Part shown: piece after piece, positions 12,934-23,853 of the stretch
How the letters are laid out: every line of letters starts with the position of its first letter
Position numbering within the stretch: the stretch's first letter is position 1
Assembly (NCBI GenBank): GCA_039720395.1
Contig: CM077823.1
Span: 37,368,536-37,432,535 of the forward strand
Length of the DNA: 64,000 nucleotides
DNA from: Liquidambar formosana
Lineage: Eukaryota; Streptophyta; Magnoliopsida; Saxifragales; Altingiaceae
Direction of reading: 5' to 3'
Notes under the pieces: model-generated
Seen by the model: only the letters and a program-made list of their open reading frames with translations
Databases searched by the model: none
What the model was told of the DNA's origin: nothing
Made by a program: the position numbers and the translations under genes

Positions 12934-13633
12934 TGTACGGGGCAAAATCTGCTCCCCGAACTACGTGTTGATGATGGAGCTCGCTCCCTCGCCTGGACCT
13001 GCAATCACAAGCTTGGAAAATGGGTCAGAGGGTAGGCCAAGGTGGGTTTTGGCCGTGCCCTCTCCAAAGCTTAAGTCAGAAAGCTGTACTGGGGAGAATG
13101 AGGCAAGGAAGAAGATGAATCTCAGAGAATTAGGGTACTGTAGCTTACCAAATTAGGCTGTATCGTATTCTTTTTATACCCACCTGTACGGACTGACCAT
13201 GTGAGGTCAGATAACTGCTTGGGTTAGGTCAGATCTGACCATGGTTTACCCATAACCGTCTGACCATAGTTTATTGACCATGGTTGGCCAGGGAACCGTG
13301 GTTTCTTGTAACCGCTGTGTCAGGAATTACAGCTGCTAGGACAGTTTTGGACTGTAGTAGGATTTGGATTGTAGCGTGAGTCATAAGACAGGTGTCCCGA
13401 GGTGAAGGTCAGGTCCCGAGTTGGAAGATCACGTGCTTTGCAGCGGGTCCTAGCGTGAGGGCCTTCCACGTGTCAAGTGAAGTGATTTAACCCCTTGCCC
13501 CGAGCTGGATTTTAGGAGGTGAATCACGTGCGTTGTGGTTGGCCTGGTTGAGCAATCTTCGCCACGTGTCAGCGCTTCAGGCCTGAACCTTCCATCCCGA
13601 GCTGAAACCTCGGTTCAGAGATATTTCCACACA
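12934..13633 (-). repeat. 3' LTR of the Tat element (about 700 bp)
   Basis: On the minus strand the LTR ends in CCCCGTACA at 12934. Over the last 66 bp it matches, with one difference, the LTR end next to the primer-binding site at 23854-23919. The proposed start (TGTGTGG on the minus strand, 13633) lies directly after a purine-rich run reading TTTGGGGCAAAT, a plausible polypurine tract. The start is inferred because no intact 5' LTR is present for comparison. Confidence 0.6.
13171..13178 (-). promoter_or_regulatory. TATA box of the LTR promoter
   Basis: The minus strand reads TATAAAAA in a GGGTATAAAAAGAATAC context inside the 3' LTR. It is about 240 bp from the LTR end, a sensible position for the U3/R boundary. 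The equivalent promoter at the element's own 5' end is missing because that LTR is truncated and inverted. Confidence 0.5.
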
Positions 13634-14589
13634 ATTTGCCCCAAATTATGACATTCCCGAGTTGGGACTTGTCATAATTTTGTTTTGCTAAGTGTTTCTC
13701 CCTGTGCCCCTATGCCGCTTGGCATTCTAGGGCTTACCTGGCAAAGAGGCGGTTAAGCCTTTCCGTATTCCAAGGCGCTGACGTCATGTGCCTTGGGACC
13801 GTACAATCTGCATTTAATGCGCCAGAAGCATTATGTCTTTGGAGGGAAACAGATTACTGCTCATTTTATCTTCTGCACTCTCTCTCTACTCTTTGCCTTT
13901 TCTCTCTGCATCCTGTTCTCCGTTTTCTCTCTCTACTTTCTCTGCTTTTTCTTTCTGTCTTCTCCAAGAAAATACCGTATTTTCCACCGGAATCCACTGT
14001 CTACGCCGTTCGCCTGTGGGAGAAGATCCGTTCTGCTCTCCTTCATTGCCTTTGCAAACCGTTTCTTCGGTGTTATTTTCTGCTGGTGCTCTTCTTGCTC
14101 GCTTCACCCTTCCAAGAACAACTTTTGGAGGTTTCAGCGCCGTGCCGCACAGTTTTTCCGGCGATACAGCTTTTTTGACCACCGCTTGATCTTTGTGAAG
14201 GTATAACTGGTTTTTGTTTTTTATTCTTCAATTTGTTCGGTGTATTTTTCTATTTGCGGTTGTTGGAGATGTTCTTGGGGTTTGCTTCGTAATCCTAGGG
14301 TTTTCCTCTGGTTTTTGGGGCAAATCACCAAGATACTGATTTTCCCGCCTTTTAGGGTTTGAAAAACTCCATCTCGGGGTAAACTTGAGAAAAAAGTTTT
14401 TGGTGTCCTTTTTAGTCTTTTCCCAACACCGAGTTGAATGTTCCCCGAGCTGACACTTAGAAAAATTTTAGGGTCTGTCAGGGCAGGGGTAACATACCTG
14501 TTAGAGCTTGATCATGGAGTTTTAGGTCGGGACATGTTGGCATGGGTTGAGTTATCCCTGCATTTAACCTTCCCCTTTCATCTTGGCAG
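13634..14589 (+). promoter_or_regulatory. Promoter, 5' leader and leader intron of the antisense gene
   Basis: Plus-strand stretch upstream of the antisense ORF. It contains a long pyrimidine-rich leader (13870-13990). A well-formed intron runs from GTATAACTGG at 14201 to CTTGGCAG at 14589, with the acceptor abutting the ATG, so the start codon would be the first codon of exon 2. Short open frames here overlap in all three frames and look non-coding. The transcription start cannot be placed. Confidence 0.4.
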
Positions 14590-17274
14590 ATGTCTTCTTT
14601 TTATGACATTAGGGGGAACCCTGCAAAGGTAGCAGAGTTTAAGGCCTTATACGGCTTTGAAGACGGGAAGTTTAGCTTCCGCTTTGCTGAGCCCGGGGAG
14701 GACGTCTTTAGGTCAGATGCCAAGGATGGCCTCCCCGTTCCCATTGCTGCTTTCATGGAGGGTGGAGTTCGTGTCCCCTTCCCTGACCTTCTCAATGACT
14801 TCTTCCTCTACTGTGGAATAGTCCCAACCCAGCTAGGGCTGAACTCCTTTAGGATCATCATGGGGGTTCATGTCCTTAATCAGCTTCTAGAGACTTCTGT
14901 CGGGGTGCGGGAGATCCTCCACCATTACAAAATCTGCGCCCTTAAAAATAAACCCGATGTTTACCTCTCCCTCAAGCGCAGGAAGAAACCCTTTGTCACT
15001 CACATTCCAGACTCCAACCCGGGAGCTCATGACATTATGGTCTTCGTGTACGGGCCCGTAGATGGGACTCTTCCCCCTGATCCTCCCATCATTCCCCGAG
15101 AGAGAGGCTCTAGCTGTAAGAAATCAGCGATGTCATTTTGCTTTTTCCTGTTTTATATGACCTCGAGTTGAATCTTGGACTTAATATTGATACTCATGTC
15201 ATGTTTCTTTCTAGCAGCTCCTCACGCCAACGAGCCCGCTGACAAGCTGAACGAGGAGGATAACGAGAGACTGCTCGGATATCAAGTCAGCCAGCGTTGC
15301 CGTGCAGCGGAGACCTTGCTCAACTACCACGCGCGGTACCAGACTTGGGGGAAGGCGAGTTACCCCCATTGGGAGCAGCCTGACGACGAGCTGACCCGTG
15401 TGGTGGAAGAGGACGTGGAGAGAGGAGAGCAAGAGGAAGAGGAGGAAGAAGGGATCCGCCTCCGACCTGAAGGGGAGGGAGCTGAGGAGATTAGGCCCTC
15501 CGGCAAGACGGCTCGCCGCGCCCCCTTCGTCATTGAGAGCTCCAGCTCTGAGGAGACTGTCTCCCAAGCCATGGAGAGGAGAGGCTCCCGTCCCCCCCCC
15601 CCCCCCCGCCAAGAGACAGAGAACAGACTCCGGCAGCCAGAGGACCCAGAAAGACTCTGGGATGAATTTGAGGGCTCTGGTTGCTGAGAGAAGGGCGGCG
15701 GAGAAAGAGGCTCAGGAAAAGAAGGCTGCTGAGCAGAATCAGCAGCAGCAGAATCAGCAGCCGCAGCAACAGCGGCAGAATCAGCAGCAGCAGAGAGCTG
15801 GCAAGACTGCTGCTGTTGCTGTTCCTGGGTCTGGTCGGGATGGCGGCAAGAAGTCCACTGACCCCAACAGTGGCAAACTTTTGTCGGGCGCCATGAAGAG
15901 GCAGGACGTGGGCAGGCCCCAGGCGCCCGAGGTTACTGGGAAGGGGAAGGCTCCACTGGTTCCTCCCACGAAGCCCCGGAAACCCTCTGCGGTCCCCGAG
16001 TAGCAACCCGCTGTGCAAGGGCCTGAGCAGGGGGGTGCCAACGCCCCGGCGGCCGGAGGTGGGAGCGCCTCTTCCCGTGCTGGTGTGTTAGCAAAATTCC
16101 CCGAGGTAAATCTTCAATTCTTTTGAGTTTATAACTGTCTTAAATCCGGAAGTCTATCACGAATTCTGACTGACTTTATGTCTCTGTTCGTGTGTGCAGT
16201 TCCCCGTACCCGCAGATAAGGATGTTACCAGCTCCTTCTCTGCGGAGTACAACTTCAAGCAGCTGGGGAACCCCATGAGGTTGCCGGCGGACATGGAGCA
16301 CTTCAGGAAGAGGTCCGCCCTCGACAACCTCCGCTTCGGGTTTACCAGTCTTTACCGAGTAAGTTCCGTCCTCTTGTGATTTCCATTACTTGCTGTTCAA
16401 CCCTATTTTTGACTTGCTGATGTCTGTATAGGGCTGCCAACAAATCTTGCTGGCGGGCGATCGCTTCGAGGAGGAGGACAACAAGTTGCAGCTCGAGCTC
16501 GCCAAAGTCCGGAGTGAGTACGATCAGAAGCTAGGTGAGGCTGAGGCCAACTGCTGTGCTGCTATGTCTCAACTTCAGAAGGTAAAGTCTGAATGCGAGA
16601 CTCTCAAGTCTACAGCCGAGAGTGCCATCAGCAAACTGGAACTCACGAGGAAGGACTATGCAGATTTGGAGGCCGAGCTGAGGAAGGCGAAGGATGCCCA
16701 GGACGGGCTGGCCCGGGAGAAGCGCGAGCTGGCGAGTAAGGTCCGGGCTCTTGAGGCTGAGGTAGAGAAGGAGAAGGCCTCCGTGAAGAAGGCCGTGACT
16801 GAGGAGAGGGAAAGCGTGAAGGCTTCCCTCGTTGGGCAGTTGACCACCGAGCTCGAGGTCACCTACAAATTTGCGTGGGAGACCTTGGTCGAGTTGGCAT
16901 CTGCCCAATTTCCTGGCATTGCCGATATTCCTTTTGAAAGGAGGGATATTCCCCCGGATTACGATCCCGAGGGAGGTGATGTCGGGGAAGCTGAGATGGA
17001 GGTTGCTGGCGGTGATGAGGCCGGGGAGAACAATCCCGAGGTCACGTCCCAGCCTAATGCCACCATTGAAGCCGAGAGGACCGTTGACGTCCCCGATGAC
17101 ACTTCAGTCGCTGCCAACGGGGACCAACCCGTAAATGCAACGGAGAGCACCACGGAGGCTATCCCTGATCTTCCTCAGACTCCCGTGGTCCCGCCTGTCT
17201 CTACAGATCCCGTCGCGGCTCCCGAGGTCATTGCTCCGGCTGCCGGGAACTCGGGGGAGAATGTAGCTACTTAG
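14590..17274 (+). pseudogene. Antisense ORF of Tat element, putative gypsy-type transposon-domain protein, broken
   Basis: Spliced gene on the opposite strand to gag-pol. Exons: 14590-15115, 15215-16105, 16200-16358 and 16432-17274, all with GT-AG introns and compatible phases; the protein would be roughly 800 residues. The first exon carries the domain annotated in plants as putative gypsy-type transposon (PF04195-like), with an FMEGGVRVPFPDLL segment. The middle is Glu-, Pro- and Gln-rich. The last exon holds a long coiled coil (about 16470-16830) and an acidic, Pro-rich tail. Breaks: a frame change at a run of 16 C (15592-15607) and a TAG at 16001-16003, beyond which the frame stays open to the next donor. 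The second exon has a TAGCAG tandem acceptor. Function is unknown; comparable antisense ORFs are described in the Tat lineage. Confidence 0.65.
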
Positions 17275-17424
17275 GTTTTTTCTTTTTCATTTCTTCTGGC
17301 TGAATGCCCCAATCTGTACAGACCATTGTAATACTTTTTCTATTGGAATGAAATACAGAATTTTTCTTTCTTGCGTGTATGCGTCCTTTATTTTTATGGT
17401 GACTGTCTGTTTGAACGTGCTCTC

Positions 17425-17800
17425 GGGATAAAGTCCCTTGTTGATGTGTGTGAACTGTTGGTATGCCGTTGTGTTGAGCCTGTTCTTAGATGAGACTTTG
17501 TTGCGAACCCATTCTTAGGTTCAGTGTGCTCAAGCCATTTATTAGGTGAGACTTATGCCCATTCTTAGGCAGCATTGCTTGGACCCGTTCTTGGGCAAGA
17601 CTTTGTTTTTAACCCATTCTTAGGTTCAGCGTGCTCAAGCCATTTATTAGGTGAGACTTGTGCCCATTCTTAGGCAATTTTGCTTGGACCCACTCTTGGG
17701 CAAGACTTTGTTTTTAACCCATTCTTAGGTTCAGCGTGCTCAAGCCATTTATTAGGTGAGACTTGTACCCATTCTTGGGCAATTTCTGACTTCGACTCGT
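17425..17800. repeat. 105-bp tandem repeats in the Tat 3' untranslated region
   Basis: AACCCATTCTTAGGTTCAG recurs at about 17506, 17611 and 17716, an exact 105-bp period, with about 3.5 copies of a unit also containing CTCAAGCCATTTATTAGGTG. The array sits between the convergent ends of pol and the antisense gene. Ogre/Tat elements are known to carry variable tandem repeats at this position. Confidence 0.8.
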
Positions 17801-17904
17801 TGCTGGGGAAAATGCCTTTAGCTCGAATGATAAACAAGCGATGACGTTCCTGAATAACCTCTGAACTTGTATTGAACAATCATTGAATGTAATTACAACT
17901 TTAG

Positions 17905-20900
17905 CTATCGGGAAAACAATCTTAGGTTAGCTATATTAACTGATCTCGGGAGCTCTTGTCCGGTCTCCAAGCTTTTTAGTTTGTAAGAACCTGTACCCCC
18001 GACGTGGATGACCTCGTAAGGACCTTCCCATGTCGCCCCGAGCTTCCCGTCTGCAGGATTTCTGGTTCCAGCGTTGACTTGTCTGAGTACCAACTCTCCG
18101 ACATTGAACTCCCTTGACTTTATTCTTCGATTGTAATATTTTTTCAGTTCTTGTTGGTAAGATGCCATTTTAATTCGAGCCCTTTCCCTTCTTTCTTCTG
18201 CTAAGTCCAGATCTTGAGACAGAACCTGTTCATTTGTTGCCGCGTCATAAGATTCGGTTCTGAGACCTGGTAGACCCAACTCTGTTGGTATAACTGCTTC
18301 CATCCCATAGGTCATGGAAAATGGAGTTTCTCCTATGGACCTCCTCGGAGTAGTTCGATATGCCCATAGTATGGAATGTAGCTCATCAGGCCAAGCCCCT
18401 TTGACATTGTCTAGCCTTCTCTTTATCCCTGCGACTATAATCTTGTTGGTGGCCTCTCATTGCACTGCGGGTAACTCGGATTAGAGTACCACCATTGAAT
18501 TCCCTGTTCTGCGCTGAATTCCCGAGTTCGTTTACTGTCGAACTGAGTTCCGTTATCCGATACGAAAGCTCTCGGGATCCCGAAGCGAGTGATAATATTT
18601 TCCCAAAGGAACTTGATAATGTCTGAATCTTTAATTGATGCGAGCGCGATGGCCTCTACCCATTTGGTAAAATAATCAGTTGCAATGAACAAGTACTTCC
18701 TATTCCCCGAGGCTGTGGGCAGTGAACCCACAAGATCTAACCCCCATTGTGCAAAAGGCCATGGACTGGATATGGGATGCAACTCCTGAGCAGGCTGGTG
18801 TATTTTGTCAGCAAACATCTGGCACTTCGGGCACTTCCTCACATACCTGATAGCATCCTTCTGCATGTATGGCCACCAGTAGCCCTGAGTGTTTGCCCTA
18901 TGGGCTAGTGATCTCCCTCCTGCATGACCTCCGCATGATCCCTCGTGGAGTTCAGCCAGCAGGTCCAGCACTTGGTCTGGATGTACGCACTTCAGGTATG
19001 GTCCCGTGTAGGATCTTTTGTAGAGAGAGCTCGAGGGAGATAGCCAAAAACGAGCTGATTTAGCGCGAATTCGGTGACCCTGATTGCGATCCTCGGGTAG
19101 TTCATCCCTCTGTAGATATGCAATTATCTCGTCCATCCAGCTCGGTGTCAAAGACCGAATGTCCGAAATGAGATCTTCTGTCCCGATGCTGGGCTCTTGC
19201 AACACTTCGACATTTATGGTTCGAGGGGTATCTGTTTCCAACGCTGCGGCCAGGGTAGCCAACCCATCTGCATGTCTATTCTGATCCCTCACAAAGCGTT
19301 TGAACTCCACACTGGTGAACTTCGCAGCCAATTCCCATACCTTGTGCATGTACGCAGCCATTCTTTCATCTTTGGCTTCATATTCTTTGTTTAACTGGTT
19401 AACCACGAGCCTGGAGTCACTGTATACTGTCAGCTCTTTTACCCCCATTGCTTGGGCCATCCCTAGTCCTGCCACAACTGCCTCATACTCTGCTTCATTG
19501 TTTGAGGCTGGGAACATAAGTCTCACTGCTTGCTCGATGATTTCTCATTCAGGATTTGTCAGTACAATTCCCAGACCTGCACCTTTCGCATTAGATGCAC
19601 CATCCACTTTGAGCTCCCATCTCTTCCTCTTCTCTGTGTTTATATTGTCTTTCCCCCCCAGTTCGGGCAGAGAGGATTTGAATGCTGTCTGTCCCGAACT
19701 GGAAATAGGATCCGCGAATTCAGCCAAAAAATCAGCCAATATTTGCCCCTTTATGGCAGGTCGAGGCTGGAAGTGAATGTCGTAAGCATTGAGTTCCACC
19801 CCCCACTTTGAGACGCGTCCTGACAAATCAGCTCTGCGGAGCACATCTTTCAGTGGGTAGTTGGTGAGGACGATGATAGGATGAGACTGGAAGTAGTGTT
19901 GGAGTTTTCTGGAGGCTGTGACAAGGGCTAGGAGTAGTTTTTCAAGGGGCAGATAACGGGTTTCAGCGTCTAATAGTGTCTTGCTAATATAATAGATTGG
20001 TGCTTGAGTAAGGTGGCGCTGGGCTAAAAGAACGCCACTGAGTGCATGGGCTGTTACAGCAAGATAGAGGTAAAGAGGTTCCCCGTGGTAAGGGTGGGTC
20101 AGGGTGGGCAGTTTTTCTAAATGAGCCACTAACTTTTGATAAGCCTCTTGGCATTCCGTGTTCCATCCCGAGTTAGTGCTCTTCTTTAGTATTTGAAAGA
20201 ATGGGTGGCATTCGTCTGATGACCTCGAGATGAATCTGCTGAGTGCTGCCACCATCCCGTTCAACTGTTGGACGTCCCTGGCCGTTGTTGGAGTACGTAA
20301 GGTTCTTATCGCCTCAATCTTACTTGGATTTGCTTCGATCCCCCTTCTTGAAACTAAGTGACCTAGGAATTTTCCCGAGCCTATTCCAAATGAGCTTTTC
20401 TTCGCATTTAACTTCATCCCATACTCCTTGAGTCGGGCAAAAGCCTCAGTTAGGTCTGCTAGGTGATCTTTCTCCGAGCTGCTCTTAACAATAGTGTCAT
20501 CAACGTACGCCTCAAGGTTTTTGCCAATCAGTCCTTCAAACATCCTGCTAACAAGACGTTGGTAGGTGGCCCCTGCATTCTTCAACCCGAACGGCATCAC
20601 CTTGTAGTAGTACGTTCCTCTAGGAGTAATGAACCCCGTCTTGTCTTGGTCGTGTTCTGCCATGGGAATCTGATGGTAGCCCGAGTAGGCATCAAATATA
20701 CTCAGTCTCTCATACCCCGAGATAGAGTCTATAAGTTGGTCAATCTTAGGCAAGGGGAAACTGTCCTTTGGGCACGCTTTATTGAGGTCCGTGAAATCGA
20801 TACAGACTCGCCAGTCCCCTGTCTTCTTTCTCACACATACAGGATTGGCCAGCCAACTCGGGTACTTTACTTCTCTGATGAACCCTGCTTTCAAGAGCTT

Positions 20901-21233
20901 ATCGACCTCGGCAGAAACTGTTTCGGCTCTATCACCGGACAATCTTCGTTGCTTCTGAACCACTGGCTTGTAATTCGGGTTAACTTGCAACTCATGAGTA
21001 ATAATTCTGGGATCGATTCCTGGCATTTCATGGGGTGACCAAGCAAATACATCGATGTTATTCTTCAAAAACTCGAACAGCTCTGCTGCGTCGGTTTCAC
21101 TTAATGACTTTCCTATCCAGAAAAACCTCTCTGGATCATCAGGATTGATTATCTTCTTCACTAACTCCTCCCCTGTTCTGTCTGCGGGTTCCAGAGCTGT
21201 TTCTTCTACTCCGGGCCGTTCTCCCTTTCGTTG
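17905..21233 (-). pseudogene. Tat retrotransposon pol: RT, dual RNase H, integrase, broken
   Basis: Continues in frame from the gag-protease ORF after a TAG at 21234-21236. RT: DFTDLNKACPKDSFPLP and the YVDD active site. The first RNase H follows (TRYLPLEKLLLALV), then a second plant-type RNase H with DGAS, NEAEYEA and YSDSRL. Integrase shows an HH-CC-like zinc segment ([14 protein letters not shown]), GLDLVG, and VSDNGTQFD for the first two acidic residues, ending with a C-terminal WEGPY module. Lesions: an in-frame TGA at 19545-19547 inside the second RNase H, and a frameshift or small deletion at about 18440-18465 in the segment that should carry the third catalytic residue of integrase. 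The final frame (18315-17905) is offset from the rest. Not functional as read. Confidence 0.88.
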
Positions 21234-23819
21234 CTACAAGGGGACCTCATCAATCTTAGCTTTTTTCTTCTGCTCAGGCTCTTGCCTCGGGGCTTTGATT
21301 CTGCCAGTTCCCGAGCTGGGAAGGCGTGGGACCTTGGACTTCAGTTTGTCCTCGGAAGGTGCTGAGTGGCCTGCATACTCTGCCAGAAAACACTCCCTGG
21401 CCGCCGCCTGGTTTCCCTCTATCTCCATAATTCCTTCTGGGCTCGGGAACCTGATAGATTGGTGGTAAGAGGATGGGACAGCCTTTATGGCATGAATCCA
21501 GGGTCGCCCGAGTATCACATTGTAAGCTGACCTTTCCTGGATCACCACAAACGTTTCCATGGATTGCACTGGCCCCGCCCGAACTGGGAGCGTTATCTGT
21601 CCCAATGGGAAAGTCATGTTGCCATTAAAAGCTTTCAAGCTGACGTGGCAGGGCTTCAGGTCGGAGTCCTTAAGCCCGAGTTGACTGAACAACTTCTGAA
21701 ACATGACGTTCACAGATGCCCCGTTATCCACATAGACTTTGCCCACGCCATAGTTCCCTATGAGCATGTGGACAACTAGAGCATCATTGTGCGGGCAGCG
21801 CACCGTCCCATCAGTCTCGGCATCCCCGAAGAAAAGCAGTTTCTCTCCATTTTCTCCCTCACTCTGAGGTAGTAGTACTGGCTCATCCCCAATATCACTG
21901 ACTTCAGCATCTTGACAAACCATCCTATATTGCGCCCTAAGCTGGCTGGTTGACAGGGCGGTTTCCTCATATCCTCCGGTGATCATATCAATCCTCCCGA
22001 GGATCTTTGGTTGAGTGGATTGAGGAGCCCTGTTCTCGGGTTTTTTCTGTTCGGATGGCTGTCCTTTGTCCTTTCGGGCTATAAATTCATCGAGCTTCCC
22101 TTCCTTGGCCCAGGCCTCGAGGTTGTACTTCAGAACCTTACAGTCCTCTGTCCTGTGGCCATGATCCTTGTGGTAACTGCAAAACAACTTCTTATTTCTC
22201 TTCTCGGGCTCCGCGAACATAGGTCGAGGTTTTTGGAAGAAGTCCCTATTCTCCAGTGCCTTCATTAACTTGTAGATGGGGAGAGTAAATACAGTGAAGA
22301 TGGCCTGGTTTGGATTGGTGGGTGGCCTAGATTTCTCTCCTCGGGGATTGTCTCTTTGTGGCTTGGAGTCCTTCCTCTTGTCATCTTTTTCGCTAGCTTT
22401 GGCAGACTGTGGGGTGTAAAAATCATCCAACTTGGAATAATTGGCTACAGTGGAGAGTAGCTTGGCTAGGTTTCTGGGGGGATTGACAGTGAGCTCCTTA
22501 AACAGAGGTGATGGCTTCCTCAACCCGAGACGAAACAGATCCATTGCATTCTTCTCAATGGGCTCGTCAATCTCATTGTAGACCTCCCAGAACCTCTGAG
22601 AGTATTCCCGAAGTCCTTCCCCATCTTTCTGTTTCAGCTCATATAGGTTCTGCATGGTCCTCGGGAATTTGCAGCTAGTGATGAACCTTTTCTTGAACAG
22701 GTTTCTCAGTTCGTGCCAGCTGTCAATAGATTCATCTGGGATCTTGGCCCACCACTTTAAAGCCACTTCCCCCAAACTCATAGGAAATATTTTGCAGAGA
22801 AAACCCTCATTTCCAACATATAACGACATACGTTGCAAGTAATAATTCAAATGATGATCGGGGTCTATTGAAAGAGAGTAAAGAGTAAAAGTTATCTCGG
22901 AATACCCTCGTGGGATTGGGACCTTTTGAATCCACCGTGTGAATGGGCTCCAAGCCACAGCAAGGCTTTCAGGTCTCTCTCCTCCTCTACTCTGGTTACC
23001 CCGGTGTCTTTTGGAGGCTTCTTCCTCGTTTCTTTCACGCCTGGGTGACCGAGAGTGCTTTCTGCTTGTCCCCCCAGTACTTCTCTCCCCCCTTCTTTCA
23101 AGAGACCGAGACCGGTGATAGCGTCTCTCCTCTCTGTGAACTTCGTGCCCAGAACGCACCTGAGAGCGAGGTCTTGGGTGGTCCTCATTCCACCTTCGCG
23201 CATGGTCTGAACGCCTTGAACTGCGTTCTGGGGACTTCTGAATCAGCGCATGATGTTGTTCATCTCCCCCTCCCAAATGTCTCTGTTTTGGATCAGTTAA
23301 TCGTGGCTGATCGTCATGTCTGCTGCGGTGGTGGTGGTGCGAGGCCCCGGGCCTGGGTGAGCTCTCTTGATGCCCAGTGCGACGGAGTGGACTGGTTTGG
23401 CTAGCTTCCTCAGCGACGACATTGACTCCGCGAGAGGCAAAAGTCCGCTGGAGGTAGCGGTGATAATTTTGCTCTGCATTCAGCTTTGCGAGCTGCGCCG
23501 ATTGAATCTCTGATTGCATGGTTGCAATCAGTTCCACTACCGCCGCTGGGTTGGGGTTGTTTGTCACAGCCTTATCGAAGGCGGCTTTCAAAACAGGCTG
23601 GTCATCGAGAGAATGCAGAACAGCAGACATTTCAGGGGAGATCTGATGTTGCTGAATCGGAGGAAGCTGACTGGTTCCCGCCGCAAGCAATGGCGGGTTG
23701 GTCTGTGAAGGCTGGGTTTCTGCTCGCTTCCCAGCATCGCCTGTAATGGCTTGGTCTACGCGAGTAAAGTTCGCTCCAGATCTGGTTCGCCCAAAGGTGG
23801 GCGGAGGTGGTGTAGCCAT
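21234..23819 (-). CDS. Tat retrotransposon Gag-protease ORF
   Basis: 861-residue ORF starting MATPPPPTFGRTR at 23819, just downstream of the primer-binding site. An upstream in-frame Met at 23978 lies within the LTR palindrome and is not a credible start. Domains: a basic Arg/Ser-rich region (about 145-280); a retrotransposon gag capsid domain (about 297-462, with ALKWWAKIP); a modified zinc-knuckle segment CSYHKDHGHRTEDC (547-560); and an aspartic protease with DNGAS (698-702) and the downstream VILGRPW motif. It ends at TAG (21234-21236) between protease and RT. Because the same frame stays open afterwards, this TAG is probably a mutation, although stop readthrough cannot be excluded. The product would build virus-like particles and process the polyprotein. 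Confidence 0.85.
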   Translation of the reverse strand: MATPPPPTFGRTRSGANFTRVDQAITGDAGKRAETQPSQTNPPLLAAGTSQLPPIQQHQISPEMSAVLHSLDDQPVLKAAFDKAVTNNPNPAAVVELIATMQSEIQSAQLAKLNAEQNYHRYLQRTFASRGVNVVAEEASQTSPLRRTGHQESSPRPGASHHHHRSRHDDQPRLTDPKQRHLGGGDEQHHALIQKSPERSSRRSDHARRWNEDHPRPRSQVRSGHEVHREERRYHRSRSLERRGERSTGGTSRKHSRSPRRERNEEEASKRHRGNQSRGGERPESLAVAWSPFTRWIQKVPIPRGYSEITFTLYSLSIDPDHHLNYYLQRMSLYVGNEGFLCKIFPMSLGEVALKWWAKIPDESIDSWHELRNLFKKRFITSCKFPRTMQNLYELKQKDGEGLREYSQRFWEVYNEIDEPIEKNAMDLFRLGLRKPSPLFKELTVNPPRNLAKLLSTVANYSKLDDFYTPQSAKASEKDDKRKDSKPQRDNPRGEKSRPPTNPNQAIFTVFTLPIYKLMKALENRDFFQKPRPMFAEPEKRNKKLFCSYHKDHGHRTEDCKVLKYNLEAWAKEGKLDEFIARKDKGQPSEQKKPENRAPQSTQPKILGRIDMITGGYEETALSTSQLRAQYRMVCQDAEVSDIGDEPVLLPQSEGENGEKLLFFGDAETDGTVRCPHNDALVVHMLIGNYGVGKVYVDNGASVNVMFQKLFSQLGLKDSDLKPCHVSLKAFNGNMTFPLGQITLPVRAGPVQSMETFVVIQERSAYNVILGRPWIHAIKAVPSSYHQSIRFPSPEGIMEIEGNQAAARECFLAEYAGHSAPSEDKLKSKVPRLPSSGTGRIKAPRQEPEQKKKAKIDEVPL

Positions 23820-23830
23820 CTTATCGCGAT

Positions 23831-23850
23831 GGTTCCTACAGACGGCGCCA
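23831..23850 (-). promoter_or_regulatory. Primer-binding site of the Tat element
   Basis: The minus strand reads TGGCGCCGTCTGTAGGAACC, starting three bases after the LTR terminus (CA-ATT-TGG). The initial TGG pairs with the CCA tail of a tRNA primer, and TGGCGCC-type sites are typical of plant gypsy elements. The exact tRNA cannot be assigned without a tRNA set. Confidence 0.7.
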
Positions 23851-23853
23851 AAT

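Noticed and set aside
13786..14206. Three overlapping plus-strand open frames of 118-137 codons upstream of the antisense gene
   Set aside because: Open simultaneously in all three frames within a pyrimidine-rich leader, giving Ser/Leu/Phe-rich translations. Better explained as 5' leader ending at the donor at 14201.
15211..16041. Several minus-strand open frames of 60-160 codons across the GC-rich middle exon of the antisense gene
   Set aside because: They are shadows of the Glu/Gln/Pro-rich coding sequence, giving Leu- and Ser-rich low-complexity translations.
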